This document shows, piece by piece, positions 52,098-61,629 of a DNA stretch of 61,740 bases. The stretch covers positions 1 to 61,740 of the forward strand of contig JADZEF010000121.1 in assembly GCA_020850695.1 (NCBI GenBank). The letters run 5' to 3'. The DNA comes from Planctomycetaceae bacterium. GTDB lineage: Bacteria; Planctomycetota; Planctomycetia; Planctomycetales; Planctomycetaceae. Each line of letters begins with the position of its first letter. Positions within the stretch are counted from its first letter, which is position 1. Below the pieces are notes generated by a model. The model worked only from the letters and a program-made list of their open reading frames with translations. It did no database searches and was not told the DNA's origin. The translations under genes and the position numbers were made by a program.

Positions 52098-52123
52098 TGC
52101 TTCCCAACCTCGGAGATCCCTCG

Positions 52124-53176
52124 ATGCGTTCCGTCTGGTCCACATTGTCGGCTGTCGGTGTGCTCCTGTGTGCGGCGTCGGTAGCCTTGGCCGATGCGAA
52201 AGATGGCCGCCTCGACATCTACTTCGTCGACGTCGAAGGAGGCGCCGCGACGCTCTTCGTCACCCCGCAGGGCGAATCGCTGCTCATCGACTCGGGATAC
52301 CCGGACAACGGCGGCCGCGACCGCGACCGCATTCTCAAAGTCGCGAAGGACGTTGCGGGTCTGAAGCAGATCGACAACGTCGCGGTGTCGCACTGGCATC
52401 TCGACCATTACGGCAATCATGCGGCCCTAAGCACGCAGATCAAGATCGGGAAGTTCTACGACCGCGGCATTCCCGAGACGCTGGTCGAAGATGGGAAGTT
52501 CGTCGAGCGGGTCGGCGCATACCGCGCCGCGGCGCAGAACAAGTCGATCGCGTTGAAGGCCGGCGACAAGCTGCCGCTCAAGTCGGGCAAGACGCCGATC
52601 GACCTGACGATCGTCACGGCAAGCCGGGAAGTGATTCCGAACAAGGGGGAGCCGAATCCCTTCGCCGATCGCCACAAGCCGCAGGAAGAAGACAAGAGCG
52701 ACAACGCGGCGAGCCTCAGTTTTCTGGTGAAGTTCGGCCGGTTCAAGTTCCTCTGTTGCGGGGACCTGACGTGGAACATCGAGGCGAAGCTGGTGACGCC
52801 GAACAACCCCGTCGGCAAGGTCGATCTGTTCCAGGTGACACACCACGGCCTCGGCGTCAGCAACAACCCCGCGTTCGTGCTGGCGATCGACCCCGTTGTC
52901 GACGTCATGTGCAACGGCCCGAAGAAGGGAGGTGACCCGAACGTCATCAAGACCGTCAAGGAAGCGAAGTCGTTCCAGGCCCTCTATCAGCTTCACCGGA
53001 ACGTCGACCTGAAGGCGGACCAGCAGACGCCGCCGGAGTTCATCGCCAATGCCGAGCCGACGTCCGAGTGCAAGGGGGTGTGGGTAAAGGCCTCGGTCGC
53101 TCCGGATGGCGAAAGCTACACGGTGCAGATCGGCGCTGATGGCAAGGCTCGCGAGTACAAGACGCGGAAGGAATGA
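52124..53176 (+). CDS. Secreted metallo-beta-lactamase-fold protein (ComEC-like)
   Basis: A 350-residue protein with a signal peptide (STLSAVGVLLCAASVALADA) and one metallo-hydrolase domain like the C-terminal domain of ComEC/Rec2: DIYFVDVEGGAATLFVTP, LLIDSGYP, the metal motif SHWHLDHYGNH, SFLVKFGRFKFLCCGDLTW and FQVTHHGLGVSNN. It lacks the ComEC membrane channel, so it is a stand-alone hydrolase in the envelope; a phosphodiesterase or nuclease role would fit, not proved. The second in-frame ATG was used since it starts the signal peptide. Confidence 0.9.
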   Translation: MRSVWSTLSAVGVLLCAASVALADAKDGRLDIYFVDVEGGAATLFVTPQGESLLIDSGYPDNGGRDRDRILKVAKDVAGLKQIDNVAVSHWHLDHYGNHAALSTQIKIGKFYDRGIPETLVEDGKFVERVGAYRAAAQNKSIALKAGDKLPLKSGKTPIDLTIVTASREVIPNKGEPNPFADRHKPQEEDKSDNAASLSFLVKFGRFKFLCCGDLTWNIEAKLVTPNNPVGKVDLFQVTHHGLGVSNNPAFVLAIDPVVDVMCNGPKKGGDPNVIKTVKEAKSFQALYQLHRNVDLKADQQTPPEFIANAEPTSECKGVWVKASVAPDGESYTVQIGADGKAREYKTRKE

Positions 53177-53227
53177 GAGCCCATTGCAGACTCTCTTGTG
53201 CATTCCGGCGATTTGTGGCCCTGCGAG

Positions 53228-53262
53228 GACCGTTCGCAGGGGCCACGGAAACGACGGAGTGG
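53228..53262. repeat. GGCCACGGAAACGACGGA half repeat
   Basis: AGGGGCCACGGAAACGACGG followed by AGTGGACGG, the same left arm as the inverted repeat at about 25620. A short GGATTCCACGGAAGG follows but no full right arm. Confidence 0.6.
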
Positions 53263-53355
53263 ACGGATTCCACGGAAGGCTGGCACGCCGTCGGATCTGT
53301 GGATTCGGGGGCTCGCGACAGGATGGAAATGCCTCGGACCCATTGAGCTCAGGAC

Positions 53356-53385
53356 CGGGACGCACGGGCAGGAGTGCCCGTGCTA
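53356..53385. repeat. Repeat family D, copy 5
   Basis: Hairpin GCACGGGCA-GGAG-TGCCCGTGC, 65 bases before the thiol lipoprotein gene. Confidence 0.85.
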
Positions 53386-53449
53386 CGATGTTGTGATAGC
53401 GCGCCACAGGTCGACGTTCACTCCGGAACCGCTACGAGGGAGTGCTGCC

Positions 53450-54100
53450 ATGCCTCAACGACTGATCCACATGCGGCTCGGGGGAATTTTCGTTCTCGCG
53501 CTCCTGACGGGGTGTGGCGGGGGCTCGGAATACGGCGGGTACGACGGGTATGGTTACGCCGAGAACATCCAGTTCAAGGACACGCTGACGGCGAACGCCG
53601 ACCCCGGCGACACGCTGACGTCGCTCGCCTTCACGACTCCCGATGGGGAAGCCGTTCCGCTCGACTCGCTGGCCAACGGCAAACGGCTGGTGCTCGTCGT
53701 CACGCGCGGCGCGACCGGGGCGGTCTGTCCGTACTGCTCGACGCAGGTCTCGCAGCTCATTTCGAACTACTCGAAGTTCGTCGAGAAGAATGCGGAAGTC
53801 GTGGTGGTCTATCCGGTCCAGAAGATCGAAGACCGGAAGATCCTTGACTCGTTCCTCACCGCGACGAAGCAGCGGCTGAACAACTCGTCCGCCAAGGTTC
53901 CGTTTCCGCTGCTCCTCGACGTGGAACTGAAGGCCGTCGACGCCCTGGGGATCCGGAAGGACCTGTCGAAGCCGGCGACCTACGTGCTGGACGCCGACCG
54001 GCAGGTGCGGTTCGCGTATGTCGGCACGTCGCTGGCCGATCGTCCCTCGATCAAGGCGCTGCTGGAACAGCTGGATGCCATCCCGACCGAGGGCAAGTGA
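53450..54100 (+). CDS. Thiol-redox (AhpC/TSA-like) lipoprotein
   Basis: A 216-residue lipoprotein (lipobox LLTGC at about 15-19) with a Gly/Tyr-rich linker and one thioredoxin-fold domain of the AhpC/TSA type: LVLVVTRGATGAVCPYCSTQVSQ carries a CPYC redox pair, FPLLLDVELKAVDALGI and PATYVLDADRQVRFAYVG complete the fold. It may reduce peroxides or act as a disulfide reductase in the envelope. GAGGGAG precedes the ATG. The kinase gene starts 3 bases after its stop, so the two are one operon. Confidence 0.87.
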   Translation: MPQRLIHMRLGGIFVLALLTGCGGGSEYGGYDGYGYAENIQFKDTLTANADPGDTLTSLAFTTPDGEAVPLDSLANGKRLVLVVTRGATGAVCPYCSTQVSQLISNYSKFVEKNAEVVVVYPVQKIEDRKILDSFLTATKQRLNNSSAKVPFPLLLDVELKAVDALGIRKDLSKPATYVLDADRQVRFAYVGTSLADRPSIKALLEQLDAIPTEGK

Positions 54101-54103
54101 TCC

Positions 54104-56068
54104 ATGCCAGATGAGTCACAGCTCCCCGGAGTCGATGGGGAGACGGAGGAGTTCCGCTTCTGGGGAGTCGCCCGGTCGCTGGGATTTCTGGAAGAACCGG
54201 CGGCCGACACGCTGCTGCGCGATGCGACGGAGCGTCGCCTGTCCCCCTCGCAGATCGCCCTGGAATCGGGCGTCCTGAACATCACGCAGGTCGACGTCGT
54301 CGAGACGTTGCTGCGGCCGGCGACCGTCATTCCCGGATACGAGATCCTGGACTTCGTGGGGCAGGGGGGGATGGGCGTGGTGTTCCGCGCCCGGCAGAAG
54401 ACCCTGCAGCGGATCGTGGCGCTGAAGACGGTGCTCGTCAGCCAGCTGTCGACCTCGGGGGCCGCCACACGATTCGAGCAGGAAGCCGTCACCGTCGCCC
54501 GCCTGCAGCACCCGCACATCGTCGCCGCATACGACTTCGGCCGACATGCGGGGCGGTTGTTCTTCGCGATGGAGTTCGTCGAAGGCGAAGACGTCGAGCA
54601 GCGCATCGAACGTCTGGGCCGCATGACCGAGGCAACCGCCTGGGGCCTTGCGCGGCAGGCGGCGGCCGGACTGGCCCATGCCGCACATCTCGGGATCGTG
54701 CATCGAGACGTCAAGCCGGCGAATCTCCTCCTGGTCGATCCTCCGGCGGGTTTTCCGCTGCCGGCAGGATTGCCGATGGTCAAGATCGCCGACTTCGGCC
54801 TCGCGTTTCTCACCCAGGAAGCCGAAGCGCGGACCCGACTGACGGCCGCCAACGCCGCGGTCGGAAGCCCGCACTACATGGCCCCCGAGCAGATGGACAA
54901 CGTCAACGTCGACCTGAGGGCGGACATCTATGCTCTCGGGGCGACGGTTTATCAAATGCTGTCCGGGGTGGCTCCTTTCTCGGGCGGAACGCTGACACAG
55001 ATCCTTGCGCAGAAGATGTCCCGCGGTCCGCAACCACTGGAGTCTCTCGTTCCGACCCTGTCCGATGAGACAATCGACCTGGTGAAAGCGATGATGGCTC
55101 GCGACTCGGCCGATCGTCCCCCGGACTACGCGACGCTCCTCGCCCGCATCGACCGGGTCCTCGAGCTTCTGCGCGATCGCGGCCCCGCGGCCGTGGCATC
55201 GTCTCCGCAACACGCTCCGGGGCATCTCGGAATCGGAACCGCCACATTGCCCGAGGCCCGGCGCGCCCGGGACAGCGCTGGTGTCACGGTCGAACTTCCG
55301 AGCCGAACCGCGTCATCGCACGAACCGGTCGAAACGCTTCACTCGTCGCAGAGTTCGACCGGTGTCACCAGGACTGCCGAACCGGTCCGCCGCGCCCCGT
55401 CCCTCAAAGTCGTGGCAGGAATCGCTCTGGGAATCCTGGCCATCGCCGTCGGCGCGTCATTCTTCATCGACCGCAACACCGCACTCCCTTCGACACTCGA
55501 AATGACCGGAAGGGGAGAACCGCTCTTCGATGGCATGACGCTCGCGCGCGGCTGGCGAATCACGGCCGGACTGTGGAAGGTCGTCCGGGATGACGACGAC
55601 GCGGGGGTGATTTCCGGGGCCGATGGACGGATCGAACGGACGCTGCGGCTGCACGACTGGGCCGGTGAGCACGCGCCGATGTTCCGTGTCACGCTCTTCG
55701 TCCACCCGAAAGACGCGGAATCGGTCGACGTGCAGTTCTCGCTGACCGGAGCGAACGACGCCGACAAGCGTCCGCAACGCCCCGTGCTGCGCTTCACGAA
55801 GGGAACGGCCGTGCTCGGCAGCGAGGCTGGCGAAGGGGCACCCTTCCAGTCCCGCACAGTTCCGCTACGACTGATCAAGACATCGACCGGCGCGCACGTC
55901 GTGCGGATCGAACGGCATGAAAGCCGCTGGTGGGTGTGGGTCGACGACACGCTGCTCGGCGGCGCTCGTGCATCCGCCGGGGAACTTCCCACCTTTGCGC
56001 TGCGAGTCAACGGCGGAACCGCATGGTTCTCCGACGTGCACCTGGAGGAACTTGAGCGGCCGAAGTGA
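54104..56068 (+). CDS. Membrane Ser/Thr protein kinase
   Basis: A 654-residue Hanks-type kinase. An N-terminal helical region (about 1-75) of a type common before planctomycete kinase domains is followed by the kinase domain (about 77-345): VGQGGMGVVFRARQ, Lys in IVALKTV, HRDVKPANLL, IADFGLAFL, YMAPEQMD and RADIYALGATVYQML. A linker with many Ser/Thr (about 350-430) leads to one membrane span (VVAGIALGILAIAVGASFFI, about 433-452) and an outer domain of about 190 residues that looks like a concanavalin-like fold (GWRITAGLWKVVRDDD, HVVRIERHESRWWVWVDD). So it would sense something outside and phosphorylate inside. Operon with the thiol lipoprotein. Confidence 0.94.
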   Translation: MPDESQLPGVDGETEEFRFWGVARSLGFLEEPAADTLLRDATERRLSPSQIALESGVLNITQVDVVETLLRPATVIPGYEILDFVGQGGMGVVFRARQKTLQRIVALKTVLVSQLSTSGAATRFEQEAVTVARLQHPHIVAAYDFGRHAGRLFFAMEFVEGEDVEQRIERLGRMTEATAWGLARQAAAGLAHAAHLGIVHRDVKPANLLLVDPPAGFPLPAGLPMVKIADFGLAFLTQEAEARTRLTAANAAVGSPHYMAPEQMDNVNVDLRADIYALGATVYQMLSGVAPFSGGTLTQILAQKMSRGPQPLESLVPTLSDETIDLVKAMMARDSADRPPDYATLLARIDRVLELLRDRGPAAVASSPQHAPGHLGIGTATLPEARRARDSAGVTVELPSRTASSHEPVETLHSSQSSTGVTRTAEPVRRAPSLKVVAGIALGILAIAVGASFFIDRNTALPSTLEMTGRGEPLFDGMTLARGWRITAGLWKVVRDDDDAGVISGADGRIERTLRLHDWAGEHAPMFRVTLFVHPKDAESVDVQFSLTGANDADKRPQRPVLRFTKGTAVLGSEAGEGAPFQSRTVPLRLIKTSTGAHVVRIERHESRWWVWVDDTLLGGARASAGELPTFALRVNGGTAWFSDVHLEELERPK

Positions 56069-56086
56069 TGGTTGTCGTGATTCGTA

Positions 56087-56124
56087 GATCTTGTCGGGTG
56101 GGCACTGCCCACCCTACAAGATCA
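56087..56124. terminator. Hairpin between convergent kinase and lysC genes
   Basis: GATCTTGT and GGGTGGGCA pair with TGCCCACCC and ACAAGATC, nearly perfect over 18 bp and reaching the lysC stop codon. No long T-run, but its place suits a two-way terminator. Confidence 0.6.
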
Positions 56125-57915
56125 CGCCCGGAACATCCTGATGAGGCTGTCGTAGGCGCGCTGTCCATCGCTTGGGGCGACGATGGCCGACATCCGGATC
56201 TCGCTGGTGTTGATCAGCTGCACGTTGACCCCCGCGTCGGCCAGCGCGCGGAACATCTTCTCGCCGACGCCCGTATGGCTTCGCAGCCCGATTCCCATCA
56301 CCGACAGCTTCGCGATCTGCTTTTCAAAACTCAGTTCCGCACCGGCCCACGGTTCCGTCACTTCCCGTAGCAGCAGCAGGCACTGGTCGAGATCGGACCG
56401 CGGCACCGTGAACGACAGATTGGCCAAGCCTCCCTGGCCGACGTCCTGTACGATCATGTCGACCATGATCTGTCCTTCCGCCACGGCCGTGAAGACATGG
56501 GCGGCGACGCCGGGGACGTCGGGCAGGTTGCGGATGGTGACGCGCGCCTGGTCGGGGTCGAGTTGCACCTCGCTGACGACGATGTCTTCCATCGCCTGCA
56601 GGCGGGCCACCACGTCGCGTTCGATCTCGTCGCGGCTGCGTCCGGACTTCGAACCGTTCCCCTGTGTCCGCGGTGTGAATCCGACCGAGGGCTTCTTCGA
56701 CCCGGCTTCGTTCAACTTGAAGCCGTCGTGCACGGCCAGCACCGCCGCATCGGCCTGGTTGCGGTCGACGAGGACCGAGATCTTGATCTCGCTCGTCGTG
56801 ATCATGCCGATGCTCACGCCAGCGTCGGCCAGCGACTGGAACATCTGCCCCGCCACGCCGGTGTGGGTCCGCATGCCGCCGCCGACGACCGAGACCTTCG
56901 ACACGTTCGTTCCGTGCTGCACGGTTCCCGCGCCGAGTTCGTCGATGGCCGCCTGGGCCGCGGTCAATGTTTCGGCGAGGTCTTCCTGCGGGACGGTGAA
57001 CGAAACATCGGCCAGGCCGGCGGTGGCGACGTCCTGGACGACCATGTCGATCGGAATCTTGCGGGCCGCCATCTTCGAGAAGATGAGGCTCATCGTTCCG
57101 GGACGGTCGGGAATGTTCTGAAGGCTGACGCGGGCCGCATCGCGAACGAGGGCAACCCCTGTGATGACCGTCGTATGTTCTTCGGATTCGGGGGCGATCA
57201 GCGTTCCTACCCCGTCCGAATACGAGGGGCGCACGCGGAGCGGGACGCGGTACTTCTTCGCGAACTCGATCGACCGCGAGTGCATGACCCCCGCCCCGAG
57301 GCTGGCGAGTTCGAGGATGTCGTCATACGAGATGCGGTCGATCTTGCGGGCCGACTTCACCTTTCGCGGGTCGGTCGTGAAGACTCCTTCGACATCGGTG
57401 TAGATCTCGCATTCGTCGGCCTGCAGCACCGCGGCGAGGGCGGTGGCGGTGGTGTCACTGCCGCCGCGGCCGAGCGTCGTGATGTTGAAATCGCGGTCGA
57501 TTCCCTGGAACCCCGCCGCAATGACGATTTTCCCTTCGTCGAGCGCCTTGCGCATCCGCTCGGTGGAGATCGATTGAATGCGGGCCTTGGTGAAGGTCGA
57601 ATCGGTGACGATGCCGATCTGGTATCCGGTCAGGCTGATGGCGGGTTCGCCGAGCTTCTGGATGGCCATGGCCAGCAGCGCCACCGATTCCTGCTCGCCG
57701 GTCGAGAGGAGCATGTCCATCTCGCGGGGCGGGGGATTGTCGGTCACTTCCGCGGCCAGTTCGATCAGTTCGTCCGTCTTGAGGCCGCGGGCGCTGACGA
57801 CGACCACCACCTGGTTCCCCGCCCGTTTCGTGGCGACCGCCCGCCCCGCCGCCGCCAGGATCTTCCGGGCATCAGCCACGCTGGTGCCGCCAAACTTCTG
57901 CACAATCAAGGCCAC
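56122..57915 (-). CDS. lysC: Aspartate kinase with four ACT domains
   Basis: A 597-residue aspartokinase, first step of lysine, threonine and methionine synthesis. The kinase part has [35 protein letters not shown] and the [15 protein letters not shown] segment. Two ACT pairs follow: the first at about 265-415 ([16 protein letters not shown], then [18 protein letters not shown]), the second at about 440-590 ([16 protein letters not shown], then [18 protein letters not shown]). The pairs are clear duplicates, and the enzyme is about 190 residues longer than the two-ACT form, as in cyanobacteria. Feedback control by Lys or Thr is expected. It starts with GTG. Confidence 0.96.
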   Translation of the reverse strand: MALIVQKFGGTSVADARKILAAAGRAVATKRAGNQVVVVVSARGLKTDELIELAAEVTDNPPPREMDMLLSTGEQESVALLAMAIQKLGEPAISLTGYQIGIVTDSTFTKARIQSISTERMRKALDEGKIVIAAGFQGIDRDFNITTLGRGGSDTTATALAAVLQADECEIYTDVEGVFTTDPRKVKSARKIDRISYDDILELASLGAGVMHSRSIEFAKKYRVPLRVRPSYSDGVGTLIAPESEEHTTVITGVALVRDAARVSLQNIPDRPGTMSLIFSKMAARKIPIDMVVQDVATAGLADVSFTVPQEDLAETLTAAQAAIDELGAGTVQHGTNVSKVSVVGGGMRTHTGVAGQMFQSLADAGVSIGMITTSEIKISVLVDRNQADAAVLAVHDGFKLNEAGSKKPSVGFTPRTQGNGSKSGRSRDEIERDVVARLQAMEDIVVSEVQLDPDQARVTIRNLPDVPGVAAHVFTAVAEGQIMVDMIVQDVGQGGLANLSFTVPRSDLDQCLLLLREVTEPWAGAELSFEKQIAKLSVMGIGLRSHTGVGEKMFRALADAGVNVQLINTSEIRMSAIVAPSDGQRAYDSLIRMFRA

Positions 57916-58059
57916 GGACGGACTCTCTCAATACGGAACGCTGATCCTCGCAATGCGAGGCGAGGTCATTCTGTGTCGACTCGAAACCGAATCGGAAAGG
58001 ATATCAGACACGCGAACAGGCGAGTAGCGAGAGACGAAGCACCCGCCGCGAAGCCGCGA

Positions 58060-58094
58060 AGCACCCAGGCTGCGGCTCTGAGCAGCCTGGGTGC
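58060..58094. repeat. Repeat family C, copy 6
   Basis: Hairpin GCACCCAGGCTGC-GGCTCTGA-GCAGCCTGGGTGC in the spacer upstream of lysC. Confidence 0.87.
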
Positions 58095-58207
58095 CGGATC
58101 GAGCCGGCTGCGGATCGCTCAAGACGTTAACTGATCTGACGACCCGTCACTGGCGAACTCTGAGTCGCCTGACTCGCGGAAAAAAGCCGACACTGTCGTC
58201 TGATTCC

Positions 58208-58242
58208 GCACCCCGGCTGCTCAAAGCCGCAGCCGGGGTGCA
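58208..58242. repeat. Repeat family C, copy 7
   Basis: Hairpin GCACCCCGGCTGC-TCAAAGCC-GCAGCCGGGGTGC. Both stem sides differ together from copy 6, 115 bases away, with opposite loop orientation. Confidence 0.87.
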
Positions 58243-58279
58243 ATCGTTCTGGCGAGTTGCAAGAGTGAACTGCGACGGG

Positions 58280-60841
58280 TCACAGAATCGCGAGCGGGTC
58301 GCGGCTGTGTTCGAGCGTGCCGCGCGTCACGCCGACGCGGTTGTGGGCCTTCAACGTCCGCCAGACGTCGGCCCCGCTGATCGTTCCCTTCAGCAACCGT
58401 CGATACAGGTCGATCGTGCGGGCGACTTCTTCCGACGCGTCGTCATGCAGCAACTCGATGCGGAAGTGCCGCACCCCCAACTCCTGCAGCGGTCCGACCA
58501 CTTCGGCACCGCTTTGAGGAGTCGCATTGAACAGCGTGTTGCGACAACCGACGTCGGCCTTGAGCGGGTGCTCGACGCCGACGCGGTCGCGTAGCTGCAC
58601 CTCGTGATCGTCGCACGGCCGTCCGCAGTTCGTCTTGTTGGTTCCGGGCGAGAGGACCGCACAGAAGACGCAATGCTCCATGTGGAACATCGGCATGTGC
58701 TGGTGCACGACGACCTCCAGCCGAGGAGCGGCGGAGTGCCGTGCCATCAGCAGAAACTGGTCGCGGTTCATGTCATAGGACGCGGTGACGCGCTGGGCTC
58801 CCTGCTCGAGCAGCCACGCAGTTGTCAACTCGTTCGCTGCGTTGAGCGAGAAGTCGGCCACGCACGGCATCTCTTGTGCGACGAAGAAGTCGAGTCCGGC
58901 CAGGTTTCTTGCCAGAATGCCATCCGGCTGCCAGCGGGCCAGAGCCCGAAAGATTCCCACTTCGTCCGGCTTCTGGATGCGGGGAGTGGCCAGCAGAAGG
59001 CGGGCACCGGAGTTTCGTGCGGCTGTTACCGCCTGGCGATATTCGCGGATGTCCTGGAAGTCGACGTCGACTTCTCGCACGCCTTGCGCGAGGGCGATTT
59101 CCAGCTGACGAAGCGATCGACAAAGAACAATCAGCTCGGATTCTCCGGCACCGGTTGCTCCCGTGATGGCTGCATGATCCTTCGATCGATCTTCGCGGCA
59201 AAGTTCCGGAAGGACGAGTCGCGAGGCGAGCGGCACTATCGCTTTGGTGTCAGCGAGCGTTCGCGCTTCCGACAACTGCGCGACGATCTCGTGCCGCAAC
59301 CGTCCAAGAACGCTGAGCGGGACCATCGGTGCGCCAACGATTTCCGCCTCAACGGCCGCCAGCGCGAAGCCCGTGCCTCCCAGCCGTCCCAGTTGCTGCA
59401 GAAGAAGTTCCCGTGTCAGCGGATGTTTCGTGGCGGCTTCCAGCGGTGCTTCCGTCCGGCATTCCAGCGGCGGAAGACCCTCGCAAGTCACCACCAGTTG
59501 CAGGGGAGCGCCGACGCGTGCCGTGGCCGCGATGCGAATCGGCACCGCCCGCACCACGATCTCTCCCGCAAACGTTCCGCGCCACTTCCGCGTCAGTGCC
59601 GGGTCGTCGTTCTTCCAGATCTTCAGTCCGGGACGCAGCGAGTCGAAATCGACCGAGCCGCGCGGAAAGCTCAAGTCGACCTCACCCCGTTCGGCCCCTT
59701 CCGTCAGCGCCTGGCCGCGACGTGTGATCTCAAAGACGCGGCCCCCTTGTTCCTTCCCCGCCGCACGATCTCCTTCGAAGACGACTCCATCGCCCGCCTT
59801 GAGTCGTCCCGTCAACCGCACCCGCACGCGGTGGCGGCTCACGTCGCGAACTTCCCCCACCAGCACACCGCGCTTGGCCGAGCTGTCTGCGGGAACGAGC
59901 ATTTTGTGGTCGCATCCCTTCAACCACCCGACCGAGAACCCGCGAGAAAACGACAGCTCCATTTCCTGGATGTCGTGCGGGGTGAACTCGACCGGACGCC
60001 CCGCCGCTGCCGCATCAATCGCCTGGCGGTAATGCCGCGTGATGTTCGCCACGTACTCAGGGGTCTTCAATCGTCCTTCGATCTTGAGCGATTGCACGCC
60101 GGCGGCCATCAACTCGGGCACCAGCGCGTACGCAGCCAGGTCCTGCGGGCTGAGCACGTAGGGGCGTCCCGCGAGATCAACATCCTTTCCGTCGCAGACC
60201 AGTTCGTAAGGCAGGCGACACGCCTGGGCACACTGACCGCGATTGGCGCTGCGGCCGCCAAACGATTCGCTCGTCAGACATTGCCCGCTGTAGGCCACGC
60301 ACAGCGCCCCATGCACGAACACTTCGAGCGGCATGTCGGTCTGCGAGCGGATCTTGGCGATTTCGCGGATCGAGAGCTCGCGGGCGAGCACGACCCGCTC
60401 GATTCCCAGGCGGGCGGCGGCCGAGATGCACTCGGCGCTCGTCAACGTCATCTGCGTCGACGCGTGGATCGACAGGGCAGGGGCCACTCGTCGAATCAAC
60501 CGGACCAGACCCAGATCCTGAACCAGGACGGCATCGACCCGCGCTGCGGCGATTCGACGCACGAGCAATTCGAGCGCTTCCAACTCGTCCGAAAAAGCGA
60601 GCGTGTTCAGCGTGACGTATCCGCGAACCCCATGCCGATGCAGGAACGACACCAGCTCGGGGAGATCGTCGGGAGCGAAGTTCGCCGCGCGGGCCCGGGC
60701 GTTGAATCCGCAATCGAGTCCGAAGTAGATCGCATCGGCCCCGTTGGCGACAGCCGCCCGCGCACAGTCGAAGTTGCCGGCCGGAGCGAGAAGCTCGGGA
60801 GGGCAGGGGGGAGTCGAAAGCGCGACGGCACCGGAGGACAT
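58280..60841 (-). CDS. Double-domain U32 peptidase-family protein (RlhA-like)
   Basis: An 853-residue protein of the U32 family. The N-terminal half is a full U32 domain: PELLAPAGNFDCARAAVANGADAIY, VFVHGALCVAYSGQCLTSE, NRGQCAQACRLPY and SLKIEGRLKTPEYV, with the Cys cluster thought to hold iron-sulfur. A DUF3656-type region follows (about 380-520). The C-terminal part (about 560-800) is a second, partial U32 domain with its own Cys set, FHMEHCVFCAVL, TNCGRPC and VGCRNTLF. Such proteins include RlhA (hydroxylation of 23S rRNA C2501) and tRNA-hydroxylation enzymes, so RNA hydroxylation is more likely than proteolysis. It stands alone. Confidence 0.9.
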   Translation of the reverse strand: MSSGAVALSTPPCPPELLAPAGNFDCARAAVANGADAIYFGLDCGFNARARAANFAPDDLPELVSFLHRHGVRGYVTLNTLAFSDELEALELLVRRIAAARVDAVLVQDLGLVRLIRRVAPALSIHASTQMTLTSAECISAAARLGIERVVLARELSIREIAKIRSQTDMPLEVFVHGALCVAYSGQCLTSESFGGRSANRGQCAQACRLPYELVCDGKDVDLAGRPYVLSPQDLAAYALVPELMAAGVQSLKIEGRLKTPEYVANITRHYRQAIDAAAAGRPVEFTPHDIQEMELSFSRGFSVGWLKGCDHKMLVPADSSAKRGVLVGEVRDVSRHRVRVRLTGRLKAGDGVVFEGDRAAGKEQGGRVFEITRRGQALTEGAERGEVDLSFPRGSVDFDSLRPGLKIWKNDDPALTRKWRGTFAGEIVVRAVPIRIAATARVGAPLQLVVTCEGLPPLECRTEAPLEAATKHPLTRELLLQQLGRLGGTGFALAAVEAEIVGAPMVPLSVLGRLRHEIVAQLSEARTLADTKAIVPLASRLVLPELCREDRSKDHAAITGATGAGESELIVLCRSLRQLEIALAQGVREVDVDFQDIREYRQAVTAARNSGARLLLATPRIQKPDEVGIFRALARWQPDGILARNLAGLDFFVAQEMPCVADFSLNAANELTTAWLLEQGAQRVTASYDMNRDQFLLMARHSAAPRLEVVVHQHMPMFHMEHCVFCAVLSPGTNKTNCGRPCDDHEVQLRDRVGVEHPLKADVGCRNTLFNATPQSGAEVVGPLQELGVRHFRIELLHDDASEEVARTIDLYRRLLKGTISGADVWRTLKAHNRVGVTRGTLEHSRDPLAIL

Positions 60842-60966
60842 GAATTCAGCAGACTCGGAACAGCGATGACCAATGCAACGGCCGGCGACCGATGACGGGC
60901 CGGTCCCCGTCTGTCATCATAGCCATTCGACCCGGAAGGGGGATGCCACCGACGGAGTGAGTGACG

Positions 60967-61398
60967 ATGCCCGCGGTCTTTGAATACCAGCACACGGTCC
61001 GGCCGGATGAAATCGACGGGCACGGGCACGTCAATAACGTCAATTACATCCGGTGGATGCAGTCGGCCGCGCTGGCCCATTCGGCCGCCCAGGGCTGGTC
61101 CACCGAGCGATACGAGCAGGCGCGGCTGGGCTGGGTCGCCCGTCGGCACGAAATCGATTACCTGCAGCCGGCCTTCGAAGGCGATCTCATCATCGTCCGC
61201 ACCTGGATCGCCGACTTCCGCAAGATCACCTCGTGGCGGCGATACCGCATTCTTCGTCCATCCGACAACGTGCTGCTCGCGACCGCCCAGACCAACTGGG
61301 CCTTCCTCAATCTCGACACCCGCACACCGACGCGCATTCCCGCCGATCTGGCGTCCGGGTTTCAGGTGGTCGAAGGGGACGACCCGGACCCGCGCTGA
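60967..61398 (+). CDS. Acyl-CoA thioesterase (4HBT/hotdog fold)
   Basis: A 143-residue hotdog-fold thioesterase. The 4HBT motif is clear: RPDEIDGHGHVNNVNYIRWM, where Asp of DEIDGHGHVNN is the usual catalytic residue, followed by FEGDLIIVRTWIADFRKITSWRRYRI and LATAQTNWAFLNLDTRTPTRIP. It would hydrolyse acyl-CoA or acyl-ACP esters; the chain is not predicted. GGAG lies nine bases before the ATG used; a GTG two codons upstream is possible. It is divergent from the U32 gene. Confidence 0.93.
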   Translation: MPAVFEYQHTVRPDEIDGHGHVNNVNYIRWMQSAALAHSAAQGWSTERYEQARLGWVARRHEIDYLQPAFEGDLIIVRTWIADFRKITSWRRYRILRPSDNVLLATAQTNWAFLNLDTRTPTRIPADLASGFQVVEGDDPDPR

Positions 61399-61629
61399 AG
61401 TCCGCTGAAGCATCAGTCGGCTTACCGATTGTTGATAGCGCGCAGTGTTGGAACCGTCATTGCGGGCCTTCCCGGCGCAGCCCGCGCAGTCGTCAAAGTC
61501 GTCGCTGCCGCTCTTCGTTACATATCCGTTGGGTCGAAAGGTGGCACCTGTCGACCAACGTCGATTCCTCATCGCTTCGCGACCTATGTTTCGCATACGC
61601 ATCCGACTTTCTGACTGGAGTTTTGCATT
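61399..61629. other. Intergenic region
   Basis: About 230 bases between the thioesterase gene and the gene fragment at the edge. No RNA gene, repeat copy or terminator recognised. Confidence 0.4.

Noticed and set aside
56497..60895. 545- and 763-codon plus-strand frames
   Set aside because: Antisense to lysC and the U32 gene, which both have full domain evidence.
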